From positions 1-14,391 of the forward strand of contig DNZD01000045.1 in NCBI GenBank assembly GCA_003504855.1: a DNA stretch of 14,391 nucleotides, read 5' to 3'. This DNA is from Cytophagales bacterium (lineage in GTDB: Bacteria; Bacteroidota; Bacteroidia; Cytophagales; Cyclobacteriaceae). The notes below the pieces were generated by a model. It saw only the letters and a program-made list of their open reading frames with translations. It made no database searches and was not told the origin of the DNA. Numbering within the stretch: the first letter of the stretch is position 1; each line of letters opens with the position of its first letter. Below are positions 1 to 7,272 of this stretch, piece after piece. Position numbers and translations under genes: made by a program.

Positions 1-107
1 TTCTTGCCATAATGCTTGAGGTAGTTGCGACCGGTTTTAGAGCCGGTCGTCAGGAACTTTGAGGCGCGCTGAACTTTGCTGATGGGAATCGAAGTCTGTT
101 CTTTCAT
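1..107 (-). CDS. ABC1/AarF/UbiB-family kinase-like protein, N-terminal fragment cut by window edge
   Basis: Reading the minus strand from an ATG at 107-105 gives 35 codons before the left edge. The product begins MKEQTSIPISKVQRASKF and continues with a Lys/Gly/Tyr-rich stretch ending LKHYGK. I recognise this as the typical N-terminus of Bacteroidota ABC1 (AarF/UbiB-like) atypical kinases, which in other bacteria support ubiquinone or isoprenoid lipid metabolism. The kinase core itself is outside the window, so no catalytic residue can be checked. The gene starts 8 bp after the stop of the TetR-family gene on the same strand, so the two are probably co-transcribed. No Shine-Dalgarno sequence is evident before the ATG. 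The family call rests only on N-terminal resemblance. Confidence 0.6.
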   Translation of the reverse strand, partial: MKEQTSIPISKVQRASKFLTTGSKTGRNYLKHYGK

Positions 108-115
108 GGTAGGTC

Positions 116-784
116 TTATCGGGCATGCTGGTAGAGAAACTTCCCAAAGTCGAGGGCATTGTCAAGTATCCCTTTACCGATAAGGTCCATGGCCAGGTTC
201 ACCGACTTTTCAATGGCTGCATCGGTCTGCTCGAAACCAGTGCTGTCGTCGTGGCTCCAGAACTGGAGGATGAACATCAGGTGCACAATAAACAACTTAT
301 CGTAACGGGTATCTAGCCCGGGGCGGGTAGCCACCTCTCCTTGCTGCTTTCCTTCCTGCAGAATGGGATTGAGCCAGCTGGTGAACGCTTCCTGGAATGA
401 TCGGATAAAGGCGGGAGGAAACAGACTATGCTTAGACGCCTTCAGTCCATGAATGGCAAAGCTTCGATCATTTTTTAACACTTCCGCCAACGTGAAATAG
501 AAGGCAAGAATCTTTTCGCGCAGGCTAAAGGACGCATAGCTGGCGTCTGCTGCCAATCGGTCTTTGGTGGTCTCGAAATAAGCCGTCCATATCGCCTTGT
601 CTATGGCATCAAAGGAACCAAATGAATCATAGAAGGCGCCCTCCTGAATTCCCAGCGACTGGCAAAAAACAAACACCGAACCGGGCTGCTTGCCCTCGGT
701 GAGAACGTGCTGGCGATACGCGGCCAGGATTTTGTCTGTGGTCGACGCTCCGGACTTACGCTTTGCTTTTTTTGTAGTTTCCAT
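116..784 (-). CDS. TetR-family transcriptional regulator
   Basis: This 222-residue protein has the size and layout of a TetR repressor. After a basic N-terminal tail (residues 1-12), residues about 15-65 form the DNA-binding three-helix region. It contains a helix-turn-helix-like segment around 37-53 (FCQSLGIQEGAFYDSF), with the Gly and Phe-Tyr typical of TetR recognition helices. The remainder is helical and would form the ligand and dimer domain; its ligand cannot be inferred. The first helix-turn-helix helix diverges from the usual TetR pattern, so it may belong to a Bacteroidota-specific TetR branch. The ATG at 784-782 is kept because it precedes the basic tail, and the next upstream gene is divergent. 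The gene is followed after 8 bp by the ABC1 kinase-like gene, an arrangement I recall from related genomes, so local autoregulation and control of that gene are plausible inferences. Confidence 0.82.
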   Translation of the reverse strand: METTKKAKRKSGASTTDKILAAYRQHVLTEGKQPGSVFVFCQSLGIQEGAFYDSFGSFDAIDKAIWTAYFETTKDRLAADASYASFSLREKILAFYFTLAEVLKNDRSFAIHGLKASKHSLFPPAFIRSFQEAFTSWLNPILQEGKQQGEVATRPGLDTRYDKLFIVHLMFILQFWSHDDSTGFEQTDAAIEKSVNLAMDLIGKGILDNALDFGKFLYQHAR

Positions 785-846
785 ATGCTATTTTTAACAA
801 TCAAAGCGCCCGGAAGTTTCATTCCTTCCATTGATTTTGTGCAGAT
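785..846. promoter_or_regulatory. Divergent intergenic region between TetR-family and TPR genes
   Basis: These 62 bp separate two divergent starts and must hold at least part of the promoters for both. An inverted repeat AATCAA (799-804) / TTGATT (831-836) is visible. Inside it lies a second one, GGAAG (812-816) / CTTCC (825-829). The two do not share a centre. Either could be an operator for the adjacent TetR-family protein, but both are short and unproven. For the plus-strand gene, TATTTTTA at 789-796 is one base off the Bacteroidota -7 consensus TAnnTTTG, with TTTG at 762-765 upstream at a rather long spacing. No confident promoter can be drawn. Confidence 0.3.
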
Positions 847-2049
847 ATGAGAAAGCTCTTCGTTTTAGGACTACTTACCCTGATTTTTGCATCCGTTAGG
901 GCCCAGGACAAAAAGACGCCTGCCTATTACTTTGAGCGGGGTGAGCAGTCCATGGCCAAAAAAGAGTATGTCAGCGCCCAGGCACACTTTACAGAATGCC
1001 TCCGGCTCGATCCTTACTTTGCCGAAGCGTACCGGCTGCGGGGTCTCGTGCGCGAACAACTTGGAGAAAAAGCCAAAGCCCTCACCGACTTCAATGTTTA
1101 TGTCGATCTCAAGCCAGACAATTCAGAAATACTCTTTGAACGTGCCCTGCTCCGCTTCGAGGCACAACAATGGTTGCCGGCCAGGCAGGACTTTCTCAAA
1201 CTCCTTACCATGCCACCTGGTGAAACGAATATGGTACGGTACAGCCAGGAGAAATACAATGAAGGAGCAGTGCGCATCACCACCCGGCACAGCGATTCAA
1301 AAGACTACATCTACAATTACCTGGGACTTTGCGAGAGCAACCTCAAACGTTTCAGCCAGGCGCTGGCCTGGATGGATTCTGCCGTGAAGGTGGCCCCTGA
1401 GAATCCTTTGTATCTGATCAACCGAAGTCAGGTGCGATCCAAGGCTGCTAACCACAAAGGGGCTCTAGCCGACTTACAAAAGGCGCTCGAACTTGATCCG
1501 GAAAATGGACTGGCATTGCATAACCTGGCATTGCTCAAACAATCCAGCGGCGAATCTGAAGCATCAGAAAAATTACTCACCGATGCCATCTCCAAAAATG
1601 AACGTCTTCCTTATCCCCGCGCTCAACGTGCCTACCAGCGCCTGGAGAAGAATGATCTCAAAGGAGCATTGGAGGACTATAATGAAGTAGTCCGGCTGGA
1701 GCCGCTGGATGCAGAGAACTATGTCAACCGTGGGATTGTCAAAGAGAAGTTGCGCGACCTGGCTGGTGCGGCCACAGATTTCAGCAAGGCGATCGAACTA
1801 GACAACAAGAACCCAAAAGCCTGGCTGGGCCATGGCAACGTGCAGTCAAAACTGGCAAGGTGGAAAGAGGCCATCTCCGATTACAGTGCTGCGTTGCAGC
1901 TCGATCCTGACTATTCGCTGGCCCTATACAACCGGGGCGTTGCCCGTACCAATGCGGGTATTTATAAAGAAGCTTGTGAGGACATTAATGCCGCCGCCAA
2001 ACTGGGCGTAAAAGTTGATCCCGCCATCAGGCAGAAAGCCTGCAAATAG
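847..2049 (+). CDS. Exported tetratricopeptide-repeat protein
   Basis: The 400-residue product begins with a short basic start and a hydrophobic stretch ending in ASVRA followed by Gln (residues 1-20). This is a typical type I signal peptide of Bacteroidota secreted proteins, so it probably acts in the periplasm. The rest is almost entirely TPR units of about 34 residues. At least nine can be traced between residues 25 and 395, with the usual small/aromatic pattern and LDP- or LEP-type ends (for example near 53-56, 218-221, 285-287 and 353-355). The unit around 125-155 is degenerate and may be a linker. TPR arrays bind protein partners; no catalytic domain is present and the partner is unknown. 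It stops with TAG 3 bp short of the convergent ligase gene, so the two 3' ends are packed with no room for a separate terminator. Confidence 0.88.
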   Translation: MRKLFVLGLLTLIFASVRAQDKKTPAYYFERGEQSMAKKEYVSAQAHFTECLRLDPYFAEAYRLRGLVREQLGEKAKALTDFNVYVDLKPDNSEILFERALLRFEAQQWLPARQDFLKLLTMPPGETNMVRYSQEKYNEGAVRITTRHSDSKDYIYNYLGLCESNLKRFSQALAWMDSAVKVAPENPLYLINRSQVRSKAANHKGALADLQKALELDPENGLALHNLALLKQSSGESEASEKLLTDAISKNERLPYPRAQRAYQRLEKNDLKGALEDYNEVVRLEPLDAENYVNRGIVKEKLRDLAGAATDFSKAIELDNKNPKAWLGHGNVQSKLARWKEAISDYSAALQLDPDYSLALYNRGVARTNAGIYKEACEDINAAAKLGVKVDPAIRQKACK

Positions 2050-2052
2050 CCA

Positions 2053-4380
2053 TTAGTCGAGATCGGGACGGCGACGGAGAAACACCGGCTCACGGTACAT
2101 TTGGTCTTTGGTCACCTGCGCATAGCTGATCTCTGATGTCAACCCAGGCTCCAGCCAGGTGGTGATCTTTTCATCCACCACTTTACCTCCGGACATAATT
2201 ACCGGCTTCTTCAACAGCTGCCGCGATTGCATTTCTTTCAGTAACGCTGTCATGCCGGCGTCATCAAAGCCGGTACCTACTTTTCCGCGATAGATCAGTT
2301 GATCGTCTTTCCGCTCGGCGATCTGCAAGGCCCCAAATACCTGGCCCCGGTTTCCTTTGCCTTCGGTATAACCGACGATGACACACTCCACCGTGTTACG
2401 CACCTTTACCTTCAACCACAGATCACTTCGGCGGCCAGGCAGGTACCTGCCGTCTTTCTTCTTGGCCATGATTCCCTCCAGGGAATGCTCACGGGCAGCC
2501 TCAAACAACGAAGGTCCGTCATCCACAGCTTCGCTGATCCGATAGGCGCCATCATTCTTCATGGCATCCGCCAACCACTCCTTACGGCGAAGCAACGGCT
2601 CATTGATCAACGGCCTGCCATCCAGATACAGACAGTCGAACACGTAACAATAAACAGGACTCGATTTGCTAAGCTTCTGAATATTGGTTTCACCCCGCGC
2701 CATCAGACGGTGAATCACTTTCTTGAACTCCGGCTTTCCCGTTTTATCCAGGCAAACGATTTCAGCATCGAAAAGTCCGCAGGTAGCCCGGAAAGCTTTG
2801 TCCACGGTATGCAACTCTGGAAACTGGGCCGTAATGTCATTGTTGTTTCGGCTTCGGATGCGGATTTGTCCGTCTTCCACCGATATCAGCGCCCGGATAC
2901 CATCCCATTTCACTTCATACAGATACTCATCTCCCACCGGGACCTCCTCGGCGCTGTCAGAAAGCATTGGTTCGATGTTGTCGTGGAGATAGTTCACCTG
3001 CGGTGTATCCACCCGTTCGAAGAGGAACTGTTTGTCTTTGGTGTGATAAATCCGGTATTCACCATTCACTTCCTTGCTGTTGAGGCGGAAGTAAAATCCG
3101 TCCTTCTTTTCTTTGGTGATGACATACTTACCCAACGCGTAAATCCACATATCTCCTCCTCCATACTGGCCTTTGGGAATGGTGCCGTTGAAGGTGAGGT
3201 ATTTCATCGGGTGATCTTCCGTTTGCACGGCAAGTCGTTTCACACCCGGATGCGGAGGGAGTCCGCGGGGTACCGCCCACGATTTCAAGACACCGTCCTG
3301 CTCTAACCTGAGGTCATAGTGGAGGTTGGTAGCATGATGCCGATGTACCACAAAGCTGCTGCCTGTTCCCTCTGCCAGCGAAGGACCCGGCTCGGACGTC
3401 CGTGTGAAATCGCGTTTCTTTTCATACGAAGCCAATTGCTCGGGCGTTTTTCGTTTCCGGTTCGGCGGCAACTCTTTGGCAACAACCTTCCGACGCTGTG
3501 TATGTAATTCGACAGCGAAGGCGCCTATTCCTTCCCACGCATCGCCATCCGCAACTACCTTATCCAGTGCGTTACGTATGTTAAACTCCAAAGGGCTCTT
3601 TACGCTGTGCAATTCATCCCAGGTCAGCGGCATGGAAACCGGTGCACCCACCCTGCCTCGCAAACTATACGGAGAAACGATGCTCTGCCCGGAGCGTATG
3701 CGGTAAATATCAATCAGCAATCTACCCTTCCGGGCTTCCTTCTTGATGTGAAGGGTGGTCTCTTTGGGATACCGATCAACAAAAGGTTGTGCAATAGACT
3801 GAGCAGCTTCAAACACGGCATGAAAATCCCAACGGGGTTCCAGCGGACAACACAAGTGTATTCCTTTGCCGCCGGTGGTCTTGGGAAACACCGTATATCC
3901 GAAAGTTTCAATGAAGGTTCGCAGAGATTCCGCAATCGGTACTACCGATCTAAAGTCCGCACCCTCTGGCGGGTCCAGATCAAAGACCATGTAGTCGGGA
4001 TTGTCAAAGCTGGGCTTACGGCTGTGCAATTGATGCAATTCCAGGGAAGCAAGGTTGGCTAGCCACACCAGTGATGCAGGTTCGGTGGCTATGATGTAGT
4101 CTTTCTGTTCTTTACCGAGGCGTGCAAATTCGAGCCAGTCAGGTGCCCACTCAGGTCGGTTCTTCTGGTAGAACATCTCACCATGAATACCATCAGGAAA
4201 CCGGATGAGTGTCAGGGCCCGACCCTTGACATGGTTCAATAGTGTGGGTGCAATCTTGAGGTAGTATTCAATTACTTCGGCCTTGACGATGCCATCCTCC
4301 GGAAATAGCACCTTGTCCAGGTTGGATAATTCGACCTTACGCTTTCCAATGGTAACCCACTGTGATTGCTTTTTGGCCAT
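2053..4380 (-). CDS. ligD: ATP-dependent DNA ligase D (polymerase-phosphoesterase-ligase), NHEJ type
   Basis: This 775-residue protein has three domains in the order polymerase, phosphoesterase, ligase. The primase-polymerase domain (about 10-300) shows the metal-binding FDLDPP (D134, D136), GGKGIH (170-175) and a third Asp near 224. The 3'-phosphoesterase domain (about 325-465) keeps H348, H354, D356, R358, H390 and Y394, matching the known active-site set. The ligase domain (about 468-772) carries the nucleotidyl lysine in KWDG (K491), FDAE (537-540), EGIMAKK (635-641) and the motif V lysines K657 and K659. All three activities therefore look intact. LigD fills, trims and seals double-strand breaks with Ku in bacterial end joining. 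No Ku gene is in the window. The start lies 2 bp after the stop of the MHS transporter gene, which implies co-transcription; no clear ribosome binding site precedes it. The gene is convergent with the TPR gene. Confidence 0.95.
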   Translation of the reverse strand: MAKKQSQWVTIGKRKVELSNLDKVLFPEDGIVKAEVIEYYLKIAPTLLNHVKGRALTLIRFPDGIHGEMFYQKNRPEWAPDWLEFARLGKEQKDYIIATEPASLVWLANLASLELHQLHSRKPSFDNPDYMVFDLDPPEGADFRSVVPIAESLRTFIETFGYTVFPKTTGGKGIHLCCPLEPRWDFHAVFEAAQSIAQPFVDRYPKETTLHIKKEARKGRLLIDIYRIRSGQSIVSPYSLRGRVGAPVSMPLTWDELHSVKSPLEFNIRNALDKVVADGDAWEGIGAFAVELHTQRRKVVAKELPPNRKRKTPEQLASYEKKRDFTRTSEPGPSLAEGTGSSFVVHRHHATNLHYDLRLEQDGVLKSWAVPRGLPPHPGVKRLAVQTEDHPMKYLTFNGTIPKGQYGGGDMWIYALGKYVITKEKKDGFYFRLNSKEVNGEYRIYHTKDKQFLFERVDTPQVNYLHDNIEPMLSDSAEEVPVGDEYLYEVKWDGIRALISVEDGQIRIRSRNNNDITAQFPELHTVDKAFRATCGLFDAEIVCLDKTGKPEFKKVIHRLMARGETNIQKLSKSSPVYCYVFDCLYLDGRPLINEPLLRRKEWLADAMKNDGAYRISEAVDDGPSLFEAAREHSLEGIMAKKKDGRYLPGRRSDLWLKVKVRNTVECVIVGYTEGKGNRGQVFGALQIAERKDDQLIYRGKVGTGFDDAGMTALLKEMQSRQLLKKPVIMSGGKVVDEKITTWLEPGLTSEISYAQVTKDQMYREPVFLRRRPDLD

Positions 4381-4382
4381 GA

Positions 4383-5900
4383 TCAGTCGACCGAGAGCGG
4401 TGCTTTGTTACGCAAATAAATTAACCCTACAACAAAGCAGATGGCAGCAATTGAAATCGGATACCACAATCCGGCCAGCGGATCTCCGGCCGGCATTTCT
4501 GTTGTTTTGGATTGCTCCACCAGGAAGACAGCGATAAAAGGTACCAATCCGCCAAACACACCATTACCCAGGTGATAAGGAAGTGACATGGAAGTATACC
4601 GGATGCGGGTCGGAAACAATTCAACCAGAAACGCGGCGATGGGACCATAGACCATGGTAACAAACACAACCTGTACCAACACCAGCAGAATCATGAACGC
4701 CACCAATCGATTGGGTAAGGTGACTTCCTTTTTGGGTGCGGACTTTTTACCATCCGCATCTTCTTTTACCGTTTCCGTGACGATTGTTTCGTCCGAATAG
4801 GTATGTTGGGTTACGACCGTCACCACGGCACTGTTGGGCGCCGTTGTCCGACTGATGTTCAATCGTTCAGATAGTTCAGTCTTGGTCTTAACATCCGACA
4901 TGTTAAACATCTGTTGATAGATAGGGCGGTAAAGCAATACCCCAAGCAACATGCCGGTAAGCATGATGTACTTTCTGCCGATGGCATCTGAAATCTTGCC
5001 AAAAACAATGAACAACGGGGTGCCCAGCACCAAAGCAATCGCAATGATGGAATAAGACTGAACAAACTCAATGTTGCACACCTTTTGGATAAAGGTGAGC
5101 GCATAGAACTGACCGGTATACCAGATTACACCCTGTCCCATGGTAGCACCGAACAAAGCCAGCAATACCATTTTCAGGTTCTCTTTCTTGCCAAAACTCT
5201 CCAGAATCGGATTGGTGGATACTTTACCTTCTTTCTTAATCTTGGCAAACAATGGCGATTCATCCATCTTCATCCGGATGTAAATGGATACTCCCACCAG
5301 AATGGCTGACAGCAGGAATGGAATGCGCCAACCCCAGGCACTGAATACTTCAACACCCACACTTTGACGAACCGAGAGAATCACACCGAGAGAAACAAAT
5401 AATCCCAATGTCGCCGTCGTTTGAATAAAGCTTGTATAGTATCCGCGGTTGCCGGCAGGCGAATGCTCGGCCACGTAGGTTGCCGCACCCCCGTACTCTC
5501 CACCAAGAGCGAGGCCTTGCACGATGCGCAGGAACAATACGATCGCCGGCGCCGCCACACCAATTACCTGATACCCGGGCACCAGTCCGATCATGAACGT
5601 AGAGCCACCCATCAGGATTAACGTGAGCAGGAAGGTGTACTTGCGACCCACCTTGTCGCCGAGGCGTCCGAAGACGAGTGCTCCGAACGGGCGCACAACA
5701 AACCCCACAGCAAACGTAGCCAGGGTCGACAGGAAGCCAACCGTGGGATTGGTAGTGGGAAAAAACTGTTCAGATAAGATCGTCGCCAGACTGCCAAACA
5801 GATAAAAGTCGTACCATTCAATCAGCGTGCCCACAGAGGAGGCACCAATCACAAACCACAAGTTCTTCTTGTCTGTTTCGGTGAGAAATTGTCCTTTCAT
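4383..5900 (-). CDS. MHS-family MFS transporter (proton symporter type)
   Basis: The 505-residue protein has about 12 predicted membrane helices. It carries hallmarks of the metabolite:H+ symporter (MHS) branch, which includes ProP, KgtP and ShiA: GTLIEWYDFYLFG near 24-36, the loop 2-3 motif GRLGDKVGRK (78-87), the second-half counterpart GKISDAIGRK (301-310), and VELFPTRIRYTSMS (426-439). It is expected in the inner membrane, importing a small organic solute with protons; the substrate cannot be told from sequence. An insertion of about 70 polar, Thr/Val/Lys-rich residues (about 330-398) lies between predicted helices 9 and 10, hence on the periplasmic side; classical MHS proteins have a short loop there. 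The gene lies 38 bp downstream of the deacetylase-like gene and 2 bp upstream of ligD on the same strand. Confidence 0.9.
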   Translation of the reverse strand: MKGQFLTETDKKNLWFVIGASSVGTLIEWYDFYLFGSLATILSEQFFPTTNPTVGFLSTLATFAVGFVVRPFGALVFGRLGDKVGRKYTFLLTLILMGGSTFMIGLVPGYQVIGVAAPAIVLFLRIVQGLALGGEYGGAATYVAEHSPAGNRGYYTSFIQTTATLGLFVSLGVILSVRQSVGVEVFSAWGWRIPFLLSAILVGVSIYIRMKMDESPLFAKIKKEGKVSTNPILESFGKKENLKMVLLALFGATMGQGVIWYTGQFYALTFIQKVCNIEFVQSYSIIAIALVLGTPLFIVFGKISDAIGRKYIMLTGMLLGVLLYRPIYQQMFNMSDVKTKTELSERLNISRTTAPNSAVVTVVTQHTYSDETIVTETVKEDADGKKSAPKKEVTLPNRLVAFMILLVLVQVVFVTMVYGPIAAFLVELFPTRIRYTSMSLPYHLGNGVFGGLVPFIAVFLVEQSKTTEMPAGDPLAGLWYPISIAAICFVVGLIYLRNKAPLSVD

Positions 5901-5938
5901 GCCAGATAATAGTAGCGGGTGAAGATAGCAGTTTGCGT

Positions 5939-6841
5939 TTAAAAGAAGATATCCTGGGCCGACCGGAACGTGTTGGCGTGCGCTTCAATAATATCCCTGA
6001 AGTCAGGAGAGTACCCCCCACCCATCGTCACCACCACTGGAATCCGGTGCCGCTTACAGCGCTCCAAAACCAACCGGTCACGTTGTCGGCAGCCCTCACG
6101 ACTTACCGAGAGCCGGCCCAATTTATCGGTGTCGAGAATATCCACACCCGATTGATAGAACAGGAAATCAGGCTGGAACTGATCCAGGATCACGGAAAGA
6201 TTAGCTTCGAGGGTTTGCAGGTAAAACTGGTCAGGGGTAAAATCAGACAGGCCCACATCGAGGTTGGATGACTCCTTGTGCAGCGGATAGTTGTTAGCAC
6301 CATGCATGGAAAAAGTAAACACGCGTGGTTCATCGCGAAAGATATGGGCTGTACCATTGCCCTGATGCACATCAAGATCTACTATCAGGACCTTGTTGGC
6401 GAGGCTATTTTGCAATAAATATCGCGCTGCAATGGCCTGGTCGTTGAGCAAGCAAAAGCCTTCTCCCCGATCGGCGTACGCATGGTGTGTTCCGCCGGCA
6501 ATATTCATCGCGATACCATGCTCAAGGGCATACAATGCGCATTGAAGGGTACCTTGTGAAATTATCGTCTCGCGCTCAACAAGCCTGGCATCCAATGGGA
6601 ATCCGGTACGCCTAACTTCTGAGGGCGTTAGTAACAAATCGTTTAGCCGTTGCCAATACGATTCATCATGTACGGCAAGTACAGGTTCCAAGGCAATGGG
6701 CTCCGGAGCAAAAAAGTTAGACGTGCTCAGCGTGCCCTCATGCAGCAACTGCTGTGGCAAAACGTCATACTTACTCATGGGGAACCGGTGCGATGGCGGC
6801 AACGGTAAGACATACGTCGGGGCCCAGGCAACTTTCAGCAT
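5939..6841 (-). CDS. Histone deacetylase / AcuC-type zinc amidohydrolase family protein
   Basis: This 300-residue protein covers a complete class I/II HDAC-like arginase-fold domain. The visible active site includes GGTHHA (116-121, with H119/H120 as the general acid-base pair), DLDVHQGNG (155-163, zinc ligands D157 and H159), SGVDILDTDKLG (231-242, third zinc ligand D239) and GGGY with the catalytic-type Tyr at 277. All key residues are kept, so it is probably an active zinc-dependent deacetylase. Bacterial members remove acetyl groups from lysines (such as acetyl-CoA synthetase in the AcuC case), from acetylated polyamines or from other small amides. The substrate here is unknown. No signal peptide is seen, so it is probably cytoplasmic. 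It starts 3 bp after the stop of the lipoprotein gene and is followed by the MHS transporter, consistent with one transcript. Confidence 0.92.
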   Translation of the reverse strand: MLKVAWAPTYVLPLPPSHRFPMSKYDVLPQQLLHEGTLSTSNFFAPEPIALEPVLAVHDESYWQRLNDLLLTPSEVRRTGFPLDARLVERETIISQGTLQCALYALEHGIAMNIAGGTHHAYADRGEGFCLLNDQAIAARYLLQNSLANKVLIVDLDVHQGNGTAHIFRDEPRVFTFSMHGANNYPLHKESSNLDVGLSDFTPDQFYLQTLEANLSVILDQFQPDFLFYQSGVDILDTDKLGRLSVSREGCRQRDRLVLERCKRHRIPVVVTMGGGYSPDFRDIIEAHANTFRSAQDIFF

Positions 6842-6844
6842 CGG

Positions 6845-7270
6845 TCAATGCTCGTGCTTCTCAGCTCCGTGCCACGCTTCGGTAATATGATGAAACTTGT
6901 TGTGCAATGCTGTCAGGGCAGCGCCGATGGAATCATTCGGTGCTCCGGCATTCACCAGGTCGGCAAGCCGGTGACTGTCGGACTTGAGTGCCTCGAGCAA
7001 TGCTTTGGTATTGTCATTATTTACTTTGGCTGGCAGCACTTCTGCGGCCCAGGCATCTGCCGACTGGGCAAGTTCAGGAGCTAATTTCTTAGCAGGCTCC
7101 AGGTTGGCAGAATCTTTGAACGGATGGAATGCTTCTGCCATGGTCATATGGTACTTATCCAGGGTAGGCCATTCGTCATCATCAGCCTGTGACTCTTGTT
7201 TGGCAGGTCCGGAACAGGCACCCATGATAAGGGCAAATAATACAAGCAGGGTTGGTTTCTTGAAATTCAT
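6845..7270 (-). CDS. Small His/Met-rich lipoprotein, possible four-helix metal or heme binder
   Basis: The 141-residue product has a lipoprotein signal peptide ending in LIMGAC, with the acylated cysteine at residue 19. A short acidic Gln/Asp linker and a mostly helical domain (about 34-135) follow. His and Met cluster at both ends of the domain: YHMTM plus H49 near the start, and LHNKFHH (122-128), H134, H139 and H141 at the end. A helical protein of this length with Met/His near the first helix and His in the last recalls cytochrome b562/c'-like four-helix bundles, but no CxxCH heme motif is present and homology is not shown. It could instead bind copper or zinc, or be structural. It starts 2 bp after the stop of the ABC transporter permease part and ends 3 bp before the deacetylase start, so it is probably translated from the same transcript. 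Confidence 0.75.
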   Translation of the reverse strand: MNFKKPTLLVLFALIMGACSGPAKQESQADDDEWPTLDKYHMTMAEAFHPFKDSANLEPAKKLAPELAQSADAWAAEVLPAKVNNDNTKALLEALKSDSHRLADLVNAGAPNDSIGAALTALHNKFHHITEAWHGAEKHEH

Positions 7271-7272
7271 AC

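Noticed and set aside
145..159. A 15-base match, aaagtcgagggcatt, shared with 7453-7467
   Set aside because: Both copies are coding on the minus strand (Asn-Ala-Leu-Asp-Phe in the TetR-family protein and in the ABC permease), flanks do not match, and a repeat of this length with shared codons is likely chance.
847..2049. TPR array as a DNA repeat or CRISPR-like array
   Set aside because: The periodicity is at protein level, about 34 residues, with diverged DNA; there are no identical repeats and spacers.
2299..3306. A 335-codon open frame on the plus strand inside ligD
   Set aside because: It lies wholly antisense to the well-supported ligase gene, shows no recognisable domain and no promoter or ribosome binding site; long antisense frames are common opposite such genes.
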